64,000 nucleotides of DNA. It comes from CAYOHG01 sp964465125. Its GTDB lineage: Bacteria > Planctomycetota > Phycisphaerae > UBA1845 > Fen-1342. A model generated the notes under the pieces. It ran no database searches. It saw only the letters and a program-made list of their open reading frames with translations, and was not told the DNA's origin. The stretch covers positions 25,251 through 89,250 of the forward strand of contig CAYXIO010000009.1 in NCBI GenBank assembly GCA_964465125.1. The letters are read 5' to 3'. This document shows positions 53,390 to 61,990 of the stretch, piece after piece. The translations under genes were made by a program, and so were the position numbers. Numbering within the stretch: the first letter of the stretch is position 1; each line of letters begins with the position of its first letter.

Positions 53390-56275
53390 ATGATTCGACC
53401 AGGATTGAACCTGCATACTCGGCGCGCTCAACGTGCCGGCGCCGAGGCGAAACCGGGGCGCCGCGCGGCCTGGACGACGATGCTCGGGCTGCTGCTGACG
53501 CTCACGCCGGAAGTCTTGGCGGAAGGAAACGCCGCCCTCTCCTCGTTCGCGCTGCGGGCCCGGCGCATCTACCCGGTGACCGCCGACGGCGCGGGGCCGA
53601 TCGAGCACGGCGTCCTCATCGTGCGCGACGGGAAGGTCGAGTCCCTCGGCTCGAATCTCGCCATCCCGCCGGAGCTTCCGATCCTTGATCGCTCGGACGC
53701 GGTCGTGTGCCCCGGCTTCGTCGACGCCGGCGCCGCGCTGATTCCCTGGCACCGCGGCAACTACTCAGTCGGAGCGGAATACCGGGCCGTCGATGCGTTC
53801 GACCCCTACGACGACATGCGCCGGGTCCTGGCCCGCGGAACCACCACCGCCCACCTCAGCCCCGGCGGCCACCGGCTCGTCTCCGGCCGCGGCGCCGTTG
53901 TGCGGCTCGCCGGCGAGCCCGCCATGCGCGTCCTGCGGGCCGAGTCCGACCTGTGCGTAAACCTCGGCGTGTTCGGCCCGCCGCAGATCATTGAGCCGCC
54001 GTTCTTCGCCTCGGCGGATGTGCAGATTCGTCCGGCGCTGATGCAGCGCCCCGAGACGCGGCTGGGCCAGATGGTAGAGCTGGAGCGCTGGCTGACGCTG
54101 GTGCGCACGCCGCAGTCTCCCGCGATCGACCCGTCCGACGCCTGGCTGACCCCGGCGCGCCTGGCGTTCGTCGACGCAATGAACGCGAAGCTGCCCTGGC
54201 GCATCCAGGTTCGCGCCGCCGCCGACATTGAGCGCGCCGCCGCATTCGCCCAGCAGCTCGGCGTTCCGGTCTATCTGGTCGGGCTGACCGAAGCGGATGA
54301 CGCGGTTTCGTCGCTGATGCAGGTCGGGCTGCCGCTCGTGCTGCGCGTCGAGAGCGCCTACCGCGTGCCGGCGAATGACGCCAGCGGCGACCCGGATACG
54401 CTGCTCGACGACCTCGCGGTCGCCGCCCGCGTCGCCAGCGCTGCCCACGCCCGCCAGCAGCGCGCCGCGCTGGCGCTGACCGGCGCCGAAGGCGATTCGC
54501 TCAGCGATCTGCAAATGGTCGGACGACTCGCGCTGCGCGGCGGGCTGGCCCGCGAGGCCGCGCTGGCGGCCATCACGCGCGTCCCCGCGGAAATCCTTGG
54601 CGTTTCGGAGCGTGTCGGCAGTCTGGCGGCCGGCCGCGACGCCGACTTCCTGCTGCTCAACGACGACCCGTTCGAGCCGGGCACGCGCGTGTGCGAGACC
54701 TACGTCGCCGGGCGAAAAGTCTTCGAAGCCCCCCGCAGCGACGCGCTGGTGGTCCGCGCCGGAACGGTCTGGGTCGGCGACGGCAGCACCCTGCACGACG
54801 GCTCGGTGCTGATCGTCGACGGGAAGGTCGAGGCGGTCGGCCAGCGCGTGTCGCAGCCGCCCAACGCGCGCGTGATCGACGCCGGCCCCGACAGCTTCGT
54901 GACGCCCGGTTTCGTCGACGGCTTCGGCTATCTCGGCCTGCACGGCGACCGGACGCGCGTCGGCACGGAGCTGCCCATCGCCGCCGCCGTCGGCATCGCC
55001 GACGAGCAGGCGCTGCGCGTCGCCCGCGCCGGCGTGACGACCGTCCTGCTTTCTCCGATCGAGCGCGACCCGCGCGGTGCGCGCCTCGCGGCGGTCAAGA
55101 CGCTCGGCGTCGACCGCGACCGGCGCATCACGCGCGACGTCGCGGGCATCAGCTTCTCGCTGCGCGGCGCCGATCCGCAGCTCGGCGTGAACGGCATCCG
55201 CGAGGCGGTCGAGGCCGGCAAGAAATACGACGAGGCCTGGAAGAAGTACGACGAAGCGCTCAAGAAGTGGGAAGAGGACCGCAAGAAAGGCATCACGTCC
55301 AAGCCCAAGGAAACCGTCGAAGTCGTCACCGAGCAGCCCAAGGTTGATCCCATCTCGGGAACCTGGGCGGTCAAGCTCAGCGGCGGCCCGCTGCCCGAGC
55401 CGGTCGAAGCCACACTCTTGCTCAAGCTCACGGGCAACGCGATTGAGGGCCGGCTCCAGCCGCCCGGCGGTGACGAGGAGGTTACTCTCACCGGAACCCT
55501 CTCGGGCACCGACGTCACGGCCGAAATCGACCAGGACACGCCCTTCGGCAAGCCCACGATTACGGCCAAGCTGGACAAGGAAGACCACATGGCCGGCGAG
55601 GTGAAGCTGGGCGACATGATGACGCTCGAATTCGAGGCCACGCGAACCAGCAAGGAGGCCGTCGAGTTCCAGGTGCAGCGCAAGCGCAAGAAGAGCAAGG
55701 ACGACCGGCCGGTCGCGCCGAAGGTCGACGAGCGGCTGGAGCCCTATCGCGCGCTGCTCGCCGGCAAGATCCCGGCGGTGGTCGACGTCGCCACGGGCGC
55801 CGAGATCGAAGCCGCTCTCAAGCTGCTGGTCGATGAATACAAGCTCGCCGTCGTCCTGCGAAACGCGGACGAGCTGCCGGACGTCGCGGACAAGATTCGC
55901 CAGCGCGGCGAGAGCGTGGGTGTGATCGTGCCTTCGCAGATGACGCGCGAGCGCCGGCGGCTGCCCTACAGCCCGATCGCCGAGGCCGCCCGACTCGGGC
56001 TGCGCGTCGCGCTGCAAAGCGAGTCCGAGGATGGAGCCCGCGCCCTGCCCCTGATGGCCTTTTACGCCCTCAGCGACGGGCTCGGCGGAGATGCGGCCCT
56101 GCGGGCGCTGACCATCGACGCCGCGCGGATGTACAAGCTCGACGACCGCGTCGGCTCGCTTCAGCCGGGCCGTGACGGCGACGTGTTGATCTTCAGTGCG
56201 CATCCCTTCGACGCGGGGGCGCGATTGTTGCGCGCCTTCGTGCGAGGACAGGAGGTGCCCGATGGGGTTCGCTGA
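53390..56275 (+). CDS. Double amidohydrolase-fold protein 5 with beta-barrel-like insert
   Basis: 961 residues: two amidohydrolase-like units fused in one chain. Unit 1 (about 50-450): FALRARRIYPVTADGAGPIE, CPGFVDAGAALIP, AFDPYDDMRRVLARGTTTAH, LGVSERVGSLAAGRDADFLL. Unit 2 (about 460-961): VVRAGTVWVGDGSTLHDGSV, TPGFVDGFGYLG, ...YKLDDRVGSLQPGRDGDVLI. Neither has HxH. Unit 2 carries a K/E-rich helix (KKYDEAWKKYDEALKKWEED, about 610) and a ~110-residue beta segment (about 650-765: ISGTWAVKLSGGPLP, EGRLQPPGGDEEVTLTGTLS, DHMAGEVKLGDMMTLEFEAT) like a lipocalin-type or DUF-like barrel. Weak signal peptide. Overlaps protein 6 by 14 bases. Confidence 0.82.
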   Translation: MIRPGLNLHTRRAQRAGAEAKPGRRAAWTTMLGLLLTLTPEVLAEGNAALSSFALRARRIYPVTADGAGPIEHGVLIVRDGKVESLGSNLAIPPELPILDRSDAVVCPGFVDAGAALIPWHRGNYSVGAEYRAVDAFDPYDDMRRVLARGTTTAHLSPGGHRLVSGRGAVVRLAGEPAMRVLRAESDLCVNLGVFGPPQIIEPPFFASADVQIRPALMQRPETRLGQMVELERWLTLVRTPQSPAIDPSDAWLTPARLAFVDAMNAKLPWRIQVRAAADIERAAAFAQQLGVPVYLVGLTEADDAVSSLMQVGLPLVLRVESAYRVPANDASGDPDTLLDDLAVAARVASAAHARQQRAALALTGAEGDSLSDLQMVGRLALRGGLAREAALAAITRVPAEILGVSERVGSLAAGRDADFLLLNDDPFEPGTRVCETYVAGRKVFEAPRSDALVVRAGTVWVGDGSTLHDGSVLIVDGKVEAVGQRVSQPPNARVIDAGPDSFVTPGFVDGFGYLGLHGDRTRVGTELPIAAAVGIADEQALRVARAGVTTVLLSPIERDPRGARLAAVKTLGVDRDRRITRDVAGISFSLRGADPQLGVNGIREAVEAGKKYDEAWKKYDEALKKWEEDRKKGITSKPKETVEVVTEQPKVDPISGTWAVKLSGGPLPEPVEATLLLKLTGNAIEGRLQPPGGDEEVTLTGTLSGTDVTAEIDQDTPFGKPTITAKLDKEDHMAGEVKLGDMMTLEFEATRTSKEAVEFQVQRKRKKSKDDRPVAPKVDERLEPYRALLAGKIPAVVDVATGAEIEAALKLLVDEYKLAVVLRNADELPDVADKIRQRGESVGVIVPSQMTRERRRLPYSPIAEAARLGLRVALQSESEDGARALPLMAFYALSDGLGGDAALRALTIDAARMYKLDDRVGSLQPGRDGDVLIFSAHPFDAGARLLRAFVRGQEVPDGVR

Positions 56276-57542
56276 TTTCCGGTCGACGTTCAGCCGGTTT
56301 CTCGGCGCGGGGCTGGTGCTGTCGCTCGGGGCGCTTGCGGCGCCTTCGCAAGCGGCGGATCCGTCCGGCAAGGCCGCTCCCAAGCTCGCCTTTCACGTCG
56401 GCAAAGTCGTCGTCATGGATGACGCCGACCGCGTCATCAACGACGCGATCGTGCTCGTGCGCGACGGCAAGGTCGAGCAGGTCGGTCCGGCGTCGCAGGT
56501 GACCATTCCCGAGGACTACGCGCAGCGCGAATTCCCCGACGGCTGGCTCGTCCCGGGCCTGATCGAGGGACACGACCACGTCGCCGGCAGCCTCAGCGAC
56601 CTGAACGACATGGTCTACCAGACCAACCCCGGGCTCGACACGCGATCCACGATTCAGCCCAACAACGACCTCGTCAAGATGGCCCGCATGGGCGGCATCA
56701 CCACCATGATGCTCATCCCGGGCTCCGGAACCAACATCAGCGGCTTCGGCACGGTCGCCAAGTCCGGCGGCGACACGCCCGACGAAGTCATCATCCGCAC
56801 GCCGGGCTCGCTCAAGATCGCCCAGGCCGGCAATCCGGAGTGGTACTTCGGCGGAACCAACCGCAGTTTCATGAACTGGAACACGCGCACGACGCTGGAG
56901 AAGGCGCTGGCCTACCACCAGGCCTGGGATGCCTTCGAAAAGGGCGAATCCGAGCAGAAGCCCGAGTTCGACCCGATCTGGGACGGCTTCCGCGGGCTCT
57001 TCCGCCGCGAATACCCGGCCACCGTGCACACGCAGATCTACCAGGTGCTGATGACGACGGTGGAGATGGTCACCAAGAAGCTGCGCATCTGGACGGTGCT
57101 GGATCACTGCACGTTTGACGCGTGGAAGGTCGCGGCGACGGTACTCGAAAGCGACGCCTGGGCGCTGAACGGGCCGCGCCAGTTTCACTTCGACCGTACC
57201 GCGGCGCGCATGATCGGAAACGCCAGCGGCTGGTGGAAGAACGGCATGCACCGGCTGGGAATCAACACCGACGCCCCGGTCATTCCGCAGGAAGAGCTGA
57301 GCTACCAGGCCGCGATGGCCTGCTGGTACGGCTGGGCGCCCTACCCGGCGCTCAAGGGCGTGACGTCGGTCCCCGCCAAAGCGCTGGGGTTCTACGACCG
57401 CTTTGGCAGCGTCGAAGCCGGCAAGGATGCGGACCTGTCGATCTGGACCGGGGACCCGCTCGATCCGCGCTCGGCCTGCCTGATGACGCTTGTCAACGGC
57501 CGCGTGGTGTACGACGGCACGAAGGGTGTCCGCCGCTTCTAG
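56262..57542 (+). CDS. Secreted amidohydrolase 6 with intact metal-binding residues
   Basis: 426 residues from the ATG at 56262, with GGAGG inside the end of protein 5. Signal peptide with core LGAGLVLSLGALAAPSQAAD. The only array member with a full metal set by inspection: VPGLIEGHDHVAG (H104, H106), YPATVHTQIYQVL (H256), TVLDHCTFDAW (H282) and LGINTDAPVIP (D337). ITTMMLIPGSGTNISGFGTV and KALGFYDRFGSVEAGKDADL are family-typical. It resembles imidazolonepropionase/prolidase-like amidohydrolases that cleave amide or peptide bonds with one or two zinc ions; the substrate is unknown. Probably the catalytic subunit among degenerate paralogues (inference). Confidence 0.87.
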   Translation: MGFADFRSTFSRFLGAGLVLSLGALAAPSQAADPSGKAAPKLAFHVGKVVVMDDADRVINDAIVLVRDGKVEQVGPASQVTIPEDYAQREFPDGWLVPGLIEGHDHVAGSLSDLNDMVYQTNPGLDTRSTIQPNNDLVKMARMGGITTMMLIPGSGTNISGFGTVAKSGGDTPDEVIIRTPGSLKIAQAGNPEWYFGGTNRSFMNWNTRTTLEKALAYHQAWDAFEKGESEQKPEFDPIWDGFRGLFRREYPATVHTQIYQVLMTTVEMVTKKLRIWTVLDHCTFDAWKVAATVLESDAWALNGPRQFHFDRTAARMIGNASGWWKNGMHRLGINTDAPVIPQEELSYQAAMACWYGWAPYPALKGVTSVPAKALGFYDRFGSVEAGKDADLSIWTGDPLDPRSACLMTLVNGRVVYDGTKGVRRF

Positions 57543-57553
57543 GAACGCATCGC

Positions 57554-58921
57554 ATGCGAACGCTGCTTGGCCCCGTAACCGTCGCTTCCCCTCGCTCGCC
57601 GCGGGCACGCTGCGGGTCCGCCGAAGTCTTGGCGTATGGGTTCGTGCTCGCGCTGCTGACGGCGCCGGGCCTTTTCACGGCAACGGCCCGCGCCGATGAG
57701 GCAAGCCCGCCGGACGCCGCGAGCAGCGACGAAGAGCGCTTCGTCGTGATCCGGGCCGGCAAGATCATCCCGATCGTCGGCGACGAAATCGACAACGGCA
57801 TGATCGTGCTGGTGAACGGAAAGGTCCGCAACGTCGGCCGCGCGCTCGAATATCCGCGCAACGCCAAGGTGATCGACGCGCGCGACCGCGTGGTCATGCC
57901 CGGCCTGATCAACCCGGTCACCCGCTTCGGACAGCCGCGCTATGCACGCAGCGGCGTGCAGGCGCACCTGCTCGTCGCGGACGAGTTCGTTCCGGCCGAC
58001 GATGAGTTCGAGGCCCTGTTGCGGGCCGGCTACACGACCATCGCGCTGGTGCCCGGCGGCGACGGCATTCCCGGCCGCGCGATGATCCTGCATACCGGCG
58101 GACCCGACGGCCAGCGCGAGCTTCAGCACGCGGCATTTCTCTGGGTCAACAGCGAGCCCAAGGTCCTGCTTGAAGCGCTGCAACGCGCGAAGAAGGAAAT
58201 CGAGAAGGTCGACAAGGCCCGTGAGGAGTTCGAGAAGAAACAGAAGGAATCTCAGAAGGCCGCGCCGGCCAGCGCGCCGAGCTCCGCACCCGCCTCGCAG
58301 CCGGCCAGCGCGCCCGCGTCGCAGCCGGCCTTCGATCCGCCCAAGATCGAGCCCGCCTACCAGCCCCTGGTCGATCTCATTCAGAAGACGGAAGGCCTGG
58401 TCGCGTTCATCGAGCTGGGCGGCGGGTCGGATTACCTGCACACCCGCCGGGTGCTCGAGCCGTTCGACATCGCGCACCAGTTCGTCGTCCGCAACAACGT
58501 CCAGACCGATTTCCAGTTCGTGCTCGACTCGTTGCGCGAGGAGAAGCCCGCGCTGGTGCTCTGGCCGTTCCTGCACCAGGTCGCCTGGTCCGCGGAGCGT
58601 CTGAATCTCGTCCGCGACATCGCCGCGACCGGCTGCGAAGTGACGATCGCCCCGATCGGGGACTCCTCCGCCTCGCATGAGGAAGTATTCGCGCGTCTGG
58701 CCGAGCTTGCGGCGAACGGCTGGCCGCGGGCCGACGCGCTCAAGTCGATCACGCTGCATCCCGCGAAGCGGCTCGGGCTCGACAAGCGCCTGGGCTCAAT
58801 CGAAAAGGGCAAGGACGGCGACCTGATCTTCCTCAATCGCGACCCGCTCCAGCCCGGCGCGCGGGTCCGCGAGGTGATGATCGCCGGTGAGGTCGTGCAC
58901 GAGGTGGAGGACGTGCAGTGA
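57554..58921 (+). CDS. Secreted amidohydrolase-fold protein 7, metal site degenerate
   Basis: 455 residues from the ATG at 57554. Signal peptide region AYGFVLALLTAPGLFTATAR. FVVIRAGKIIPIVGDEIDNG starts the fold; MPGLINPVTRFGQP replaces the HxH strand; LLRAGYTTIALVPGGDGIPG; a K/E-rich helix (AKKEIEKVDKAREEFEKKQK) plus an Ala/Ser/Pro/Gln linker (APASQPASAPASQP) about 220-260; GLVAFIELGGGSDYL lacks the later His; the tail is LGLDKRLGSIEKGKDGDLIF. Its TGA overlaps the GTG of protein 8. Confidence 0.8.
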   Translation: MRTLLGPVTVASPRSPRARCGSAEVLAYGFVLALLTAPGLFTATARADEASPPDAASSDEERFVVIRAGKIIPIVGDEIDNGMIVLVNGKVRNVGRALEYPRNAKVIDARDRVVMPGLINPVTRFGQPRYARSGVQAHLLVADEFVPADDEFEALLRAGYTTIALVPGGDGIPGRAMILHTGGPDGQRELQHAAFLWVNSEPKVLLEALQRAKKEIEKVDKAREEFEKKQKESQKAAPASAPSSAPASQPASAPASQPAFDPPKIEPAYQPLVDLIQKTEGLVAFIELGGGSDYLHTRRVLEPFDIAHQFVVRNNVQTDFQFVLDSLREEKPALVLWPFLHQVAWSAERLNLVRDIAATGCEVTIAPIGDSSASHEEVFARLAELAANGWPRADALKSITLHPAKRLGLDKRLGSIEKGKDGDLIFLNRDPLQPGARVREVMIAGEVVHEVEDVQ

Positions 58922-60384
58922 GCGAACGAGTGATCCGTGCGCGATCGAACGCCGGTCTTGGCGCGGCCCTGGTCGTTGCGGCACTGTGCGGCTGCTTCGC
59001 GGCGACGCTGCGCGCCCAGGAGCCGGAGAGCCAGCCCGACTCGCAGCCCGTGACCCAGCCGGCGACACAGCCGGCTTCGCAGCCGGCTTCTCAGCCGGCC
59101 AGCGGCGCGGCCAGCAGCGCGTCGAGCAAGTCCGCGACGACCTCTTCCGCCACGAGCAGCACCAGCGCGCCCGCCGAAAAGAAGGACCGCTTTTTCGCGG
59201 TCGTCAACGGCCGCGTCTTCACCGTCACCGGGCCGGTGCTCGAACGCGCGACGGTGCTGGCCAAGAACGGCCGCATCATCGCCGTCGGCAACGAGCTGCG
59301 CCTGCCGCCGGAGTGCGAGGTGATCGACGCGACCGGCATGAACGTGTATCCGGGCCTGATCGCGGCCCGCTCCAGCGGGCTGTTCGGTTCTCCGCCTGAG
59401 GAATACTCCACCAACGTCTTCTCGCTGAACATGCGCATCGCGCGGGCGGCCGGAATCTCCACGGCGCTGGCCGGCAATAACGCCGTCAAGCTGACCTACG
59501 GCTCGGTCGACGACATGCTGCTGCGCCGCAACCTGTACTTCAACCTGAGCTACTCGCGCAGCCGGCCGATTGAGCGCGCTAAGCTGCGCGCCGATCTGGA
59601 GCGCGTCCGCGTCTACCTGGCCGAGCTGTCGCGCCACGAAATCGAGAAGCAGAGCGACGAGAAGGCGAAGGCGCCCGACAAGGAGTGGCTCAAGGGCGAG
59701 TACGAGCGGCTGCTCAGCCTGCTGAAGCGCGAGACGATCGCGGTCGCCAGCGCGGACCAGACGCAGGATCTGGTCGACCTGGCCGACCTGGCCCAGCAAT
59801 TCGGTTTCCGGCTGGTCGTCCGCGGCGCCACCGAGGGCTGGATCGTCGCCGACCGCCTCGGCCAGGCCGGCGTCGGCGTCGTCATCACGCCGCGCGTCGT
59901 CACGTCCGGCGGCGCGGGTCTGCCCGACGAGCGCTTCAATCGCCAGACCGGCGGCACGATCGAGAACGCCAGCCGGTTGCGCCGCGCGGGCGTCCCGGTC
60001 GCGGTCATTCCCGAGTCCAGCGGCATCGACGTGGTCGGCCTCGCCGGCCGCAACCTGCTTCAGCTCAATCTCGAGGCGGCGTTCACGGTGCGCGGCGGGC
60101 TGACCAACGCGGAAGCCCTGCGCACCATCACGATCGACGCCGCCCGCGTTCTCGGCGTGGACGATCGCGTCGGCTCGATCGACGTCGGCAAGGACGCCGA
60201 CCTGGTCGTGGCGGACGGGGACCTGCTCAGCTACATGACCCAGGTGCGCTACACGATCGCCAACGGCCGGGTCAGCTATGACAAGGCCAAGGACTCGTTC
60301 TTCGCGCACATCCGCCCGGACGGGAAGCCCGAAGTCGCCGAGTTCGATGACCAGTGGCCGCGCCGCCTGGAGTGGCGCGAGTAG
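58918..60384 (+). CDS. Secreted amidohydrolase-fold protein 8, metal site degenerate
   Basis: 488 residues from a GTG overlapping the previous stop (GTGA). A signal or lipoprotein-like N-terminus (LVVAALCGCFAATLRAQ; the Cys is not in a perfect lipobox), then QPASQP-type linker repeats (about 38-65) and a Ser/Thr stretch. FAVVNGRVFTVTGPVLERAT opens the fold; YPGLIAARSSGLF lacks HxH; RPIERAKLRADLERVRVYLA and KAPDKEWLKGEYERLLSLLK form the helical insert; RAGVPVAVIPESSGIDV and LGVDDRVGSIDVGKDADLVV complete it. The C-terminus has SFFAHIRPDGKPEV. Last of the array. Confidence 0.8.
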   Translation: MSERVIRARSNAGLGAALVVAALCGCFAATLRAQEPESQPDSQPVTQPATQPASQPASQPASGAASSASSKSATTSSATSSTSAPAEKKDRFFAVVNGRVFTVTGPVLERATVLAKNGRIIAVGNELRLPPECEVIDATGMNVYPGLIAARSSGLFGSPPEEYSTNVFSLNMRIARAAGISTALAGNNAVKLTYGSVDDMLLRRNLYFNLSYSRSRPIERAKLRADLERVRVYLAELSRHEIEKQSDEKAKAPDKEWLKGEYERLLSLLKRETIAVASADQTQDLVDLADLAQQFGFRLVVRGATEGWIVADRLGQAGVGVVITPRVVTSGGAGLPDERFNRQTGGTIENASRLRRAGVPVAVIPESSGIDVVGLAGRNLLQLNLEAAFTVRGGLTNAEALRTITIDAARVLGVDDRVGSIDVGKDADLVVADGDLLSYMTQVRYTIANGRVSYDKAKDSFFAHIRPDGKPEVAEFDDQWPRRLEWRE

Positions 60385-60416
60385 CGGCCGCGGCCGGCTC
60401 GGCAGGTGAGTTCGTC

Positions 60417-61580
60417 ATGCCCGCGCGACTTCTTGTTCGCCGATGCGCCGCCGGCCTGCTGGCGCTCGTCAGCGCGTCCTGCGTCCTCGCCCAGGACGAC
60501 AGCCGCTTCGCAACGGCGGCAGAGGCGCGTGCCGCGCTGCTGCGCGGAGCCAACTACCTCGTCCGTACGCAGAACGCCGACGGATCGTGGGGCTCGCCGC
60601 GCGAGGCCTTGCCTGGCTACGACGAAGGCTTCATGCACCCCGAGACGCATCGCGGCTGGCAGGTTGCGACCACCGGGCTGTGCTGCATGGCGCTGCAGCA
60701 GTTCGAAGAGACCGAATCGGTGCGGGCGGCCTTCGAGCGCGGGCTTGAGTTCATCTGCAACAACGCCGACCTGCGCCGCTCAAACGACTGGGACATCGAC
60801 GCCGCCTGGGGCTTCATCTTCGGGTTGCAGGGCCTCGCGCAAGCGCGAGTGGATCCGCGCCTGGCCGGCTCGCCGCTGCTGGCGAAGCTGGATCGCGCCG
60901 GGGCAACGCTGATCGACCGGCTCGAGAAATACCAGACCCCCTCCGGCGGCTGGGGCTACTACGAGGGCGAAGCGATCACGTTCCCTTCGTCTTGGGCCAC
61001 GAGCTTCGCCACGGCCAGCGCGGTGCTGGCGCTGCTCGACGCGAAGCAGGCCGGCTGGAGCTTCGACGAGAAAATGCTCGCCCGGGCCGTGAAAGCCGTG
61101 CAGCATTGCCGGCTGCCCAACGGGGCCTACTCCTACAGTGTCGACACGATTCCCTCGCCGCGCCATGGCGAGGGCATCAACAACATCAAGGGCTCGCTGG
61201 GCCGAACGCAGGTCTGCAACCTGGCGCTGCTGCGCGCCGGCGCCGAGGTTTCCAGCGACGAGGTCAGGCAGGGCATCCAGAACTTCTTCCGCTACCACCG
61301 CTTCCTGGACATCGCCCGCGGCCGGCCGATCCCGCACGAAGCGTACTACGCCAACGCCGCCTATTTCTACTGCTACGGCCACTGCTACGCGGCGGGCCTG
61401 GTCGCCACCCTGCCGCGCGAGCACCGCGTGCAGGTCTGGCCGCGGCTGCGCCATGAGATCGTCAAGACGCAGGTCGCCGACGGCTCCATCTGGGACTACT
61501 ACATGAACAGCTACGGCAAGCCCTATGGCACGGCGTTTTCGATGATCGCACTGTCGCAGTCGCTGATGGACGAGAACTGA
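60417..61580 (+). CDS. Secreted alpha/alpha-toroid (squalene cyclase/prenyltransferase-like) repeat protein
   Basis: 387 residues from the ATG at 60417, 32 bases after amidohydrolase 8. Signal peptide (CAAGLLALVSASCVLAQ). The rest is helical repeats typical of the terpene cyclase/prenyltransferase beta-type toroid: RTQNADGSWGSPREAL, EKYQTPSGGWGYYEGEA, QHCRLPNGAYSYSVDT, KTQVADGSIWDYYMNSYGKP, i.e. QxxDGSW/GGWGY-like QW motifs. The catalytic DxDD of squalene-hopene cyclase is not present, and export argues against isoprenoid cyclisation. Many planctomycete secreted toroid proteins are of unknown function. It may be cotranscribed with the amidohydrolases. Confidence 0.75.
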   Translation: MPARLLVRRCAAGLLALVSASCVLAQDDSRFATAAEARAALLRGANYLVRTQNADGSWGSPREALPGYDEGFMHPETHRGWQVATTGLCCMALQQFEETESVRAAFERGLEFICNNADLRRSNDWDIDAAWGFIFGLQGLAQARVDPRLAGSPLLAKLDRAGATLIDRLEKYQTPSGGWGYYEGEAITFPSSWATSFATASAVLALLDAKQAGWSFDEKMLARAVKAVQHCRLPNGAYSYSVDTIPSPRHGEGINNIKGSLGRTQVCNLALLRAGAEVSSDEVRQGIQNFFRYHRFLDIARGRPIPHEAYYANAAYFYCYGHCYAAGLVATLPREHRVQVWPRLRHEIVKTQVADGSIWDYYMNSYGKPYGTAFSMIALSQSLMDEN

Positions 61581-61695
61581 ACCGGCCGTCGCCGGCGCGG
61601 CATCCTCGCGCAGGCGATTTCCTTGATTCTTTGACGTAACCGCAAAATACTCCAGCGCTGTTTGCGAAATCCAGGTAGTGACGTGGTCGCCGTTG

Positions 61696-61733
61696 TGACC
61701 TGCCCCCGGTTTATGTACCAGTCCTTATGAGAG
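61696..61733. mobile_element. Possible IS3-family terminal inverted-repeat relic
   Basis: TGACCTGCCCCCGGTTTATG followed by TACCAGTCCTTATGAGAG resembles, from memory, one end of IS3/IS407-group elements (TGACCTGCCCCC...CACC...GAGAG). No transposase or opposite end is in the window, so at most a solo end remains. Confidence 0.3.
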
Positions 61734-61790
61734 TCAGGTTCCATTTCGAGTCCGGCGCCCCTCTTTGCGGGGAGGGGAAGAAGCCGGGAT

Positions 61791-61835
61791 CCAGGGGCAG
61801 AGCCCCTGGCGGGGGTTTGGGGGCGGAGCCCCCAA
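61791..61835. repeat. REP-like double hairpin
   Basis: CCAGGGGC-aga-GCCCCTGG (61791-61809) and TTGGGGGC-gga-GCCCCCAA (61817-61835) are two perfect adjacent hairpins with 3-base loops. GGGGCGGAGCCCC-type palindromes are widely dispersed intergenic repeats. They could stop transcription from the left. Confidence 0.75.
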
Positions 61836-61925
61836 GGCCGGCCGCGAAGGCGGCGTCTCTCGCCGTGTGCGTGGGGCTGCTGTGGCCCGCCGGGTCGCGG
61901 CTCGGCTTCCGGACGGGCATGCGGC

Positions 61926-61955
61926 CTGACGGAATGCGCGAAGCGGGCGTATAAT
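61926..61955 (+). promoter_or_regulatory. Putative sigma70-type promoter of the M29 peptidase
   Basis: CTGACG (61926-61931), an 18-base spacer and a consensus TATAAT (61950-61955), giving a start near 61962 and a 29-base leader containing GGAGG before the ATG at 61991. Confidence 0.6.
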
Positions 61956-61990
61956 GCTCGGTCTCAGGGCGAACGCATTCGGAGGCCGAC

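Larger units (their letters stand above)
61581..61990. other. 410-base intergenic region with repeats and a promoter
   Basis: No gene is seen. It holds a possible IS end (61696-61733), two GC hairpins (61791-61835) and a consensus-like promoter (61926-61955) before the M29 peptidase; each is listed separately. Confidence 0.6.

Noticed and set aside
53765..56383. 872-codon open frame on the minus strand opposite the double amidohydrolase
   Set aside because: Shadow of a GC-rich coding region: Arg/Ala/Gly/Val-rich, no start signal, no recognisable domain, fully antisense to a well-supported gene.
58270..58340. CRISPR-like repeats in the CAGCCGGCCAGC region of amidohydrolase 7 (and at 59030-59110 in protein 8)
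   Set aside because: These are in-frame codons for Gln-Pro-Ala-Ser linkers, with no spacer pattern.
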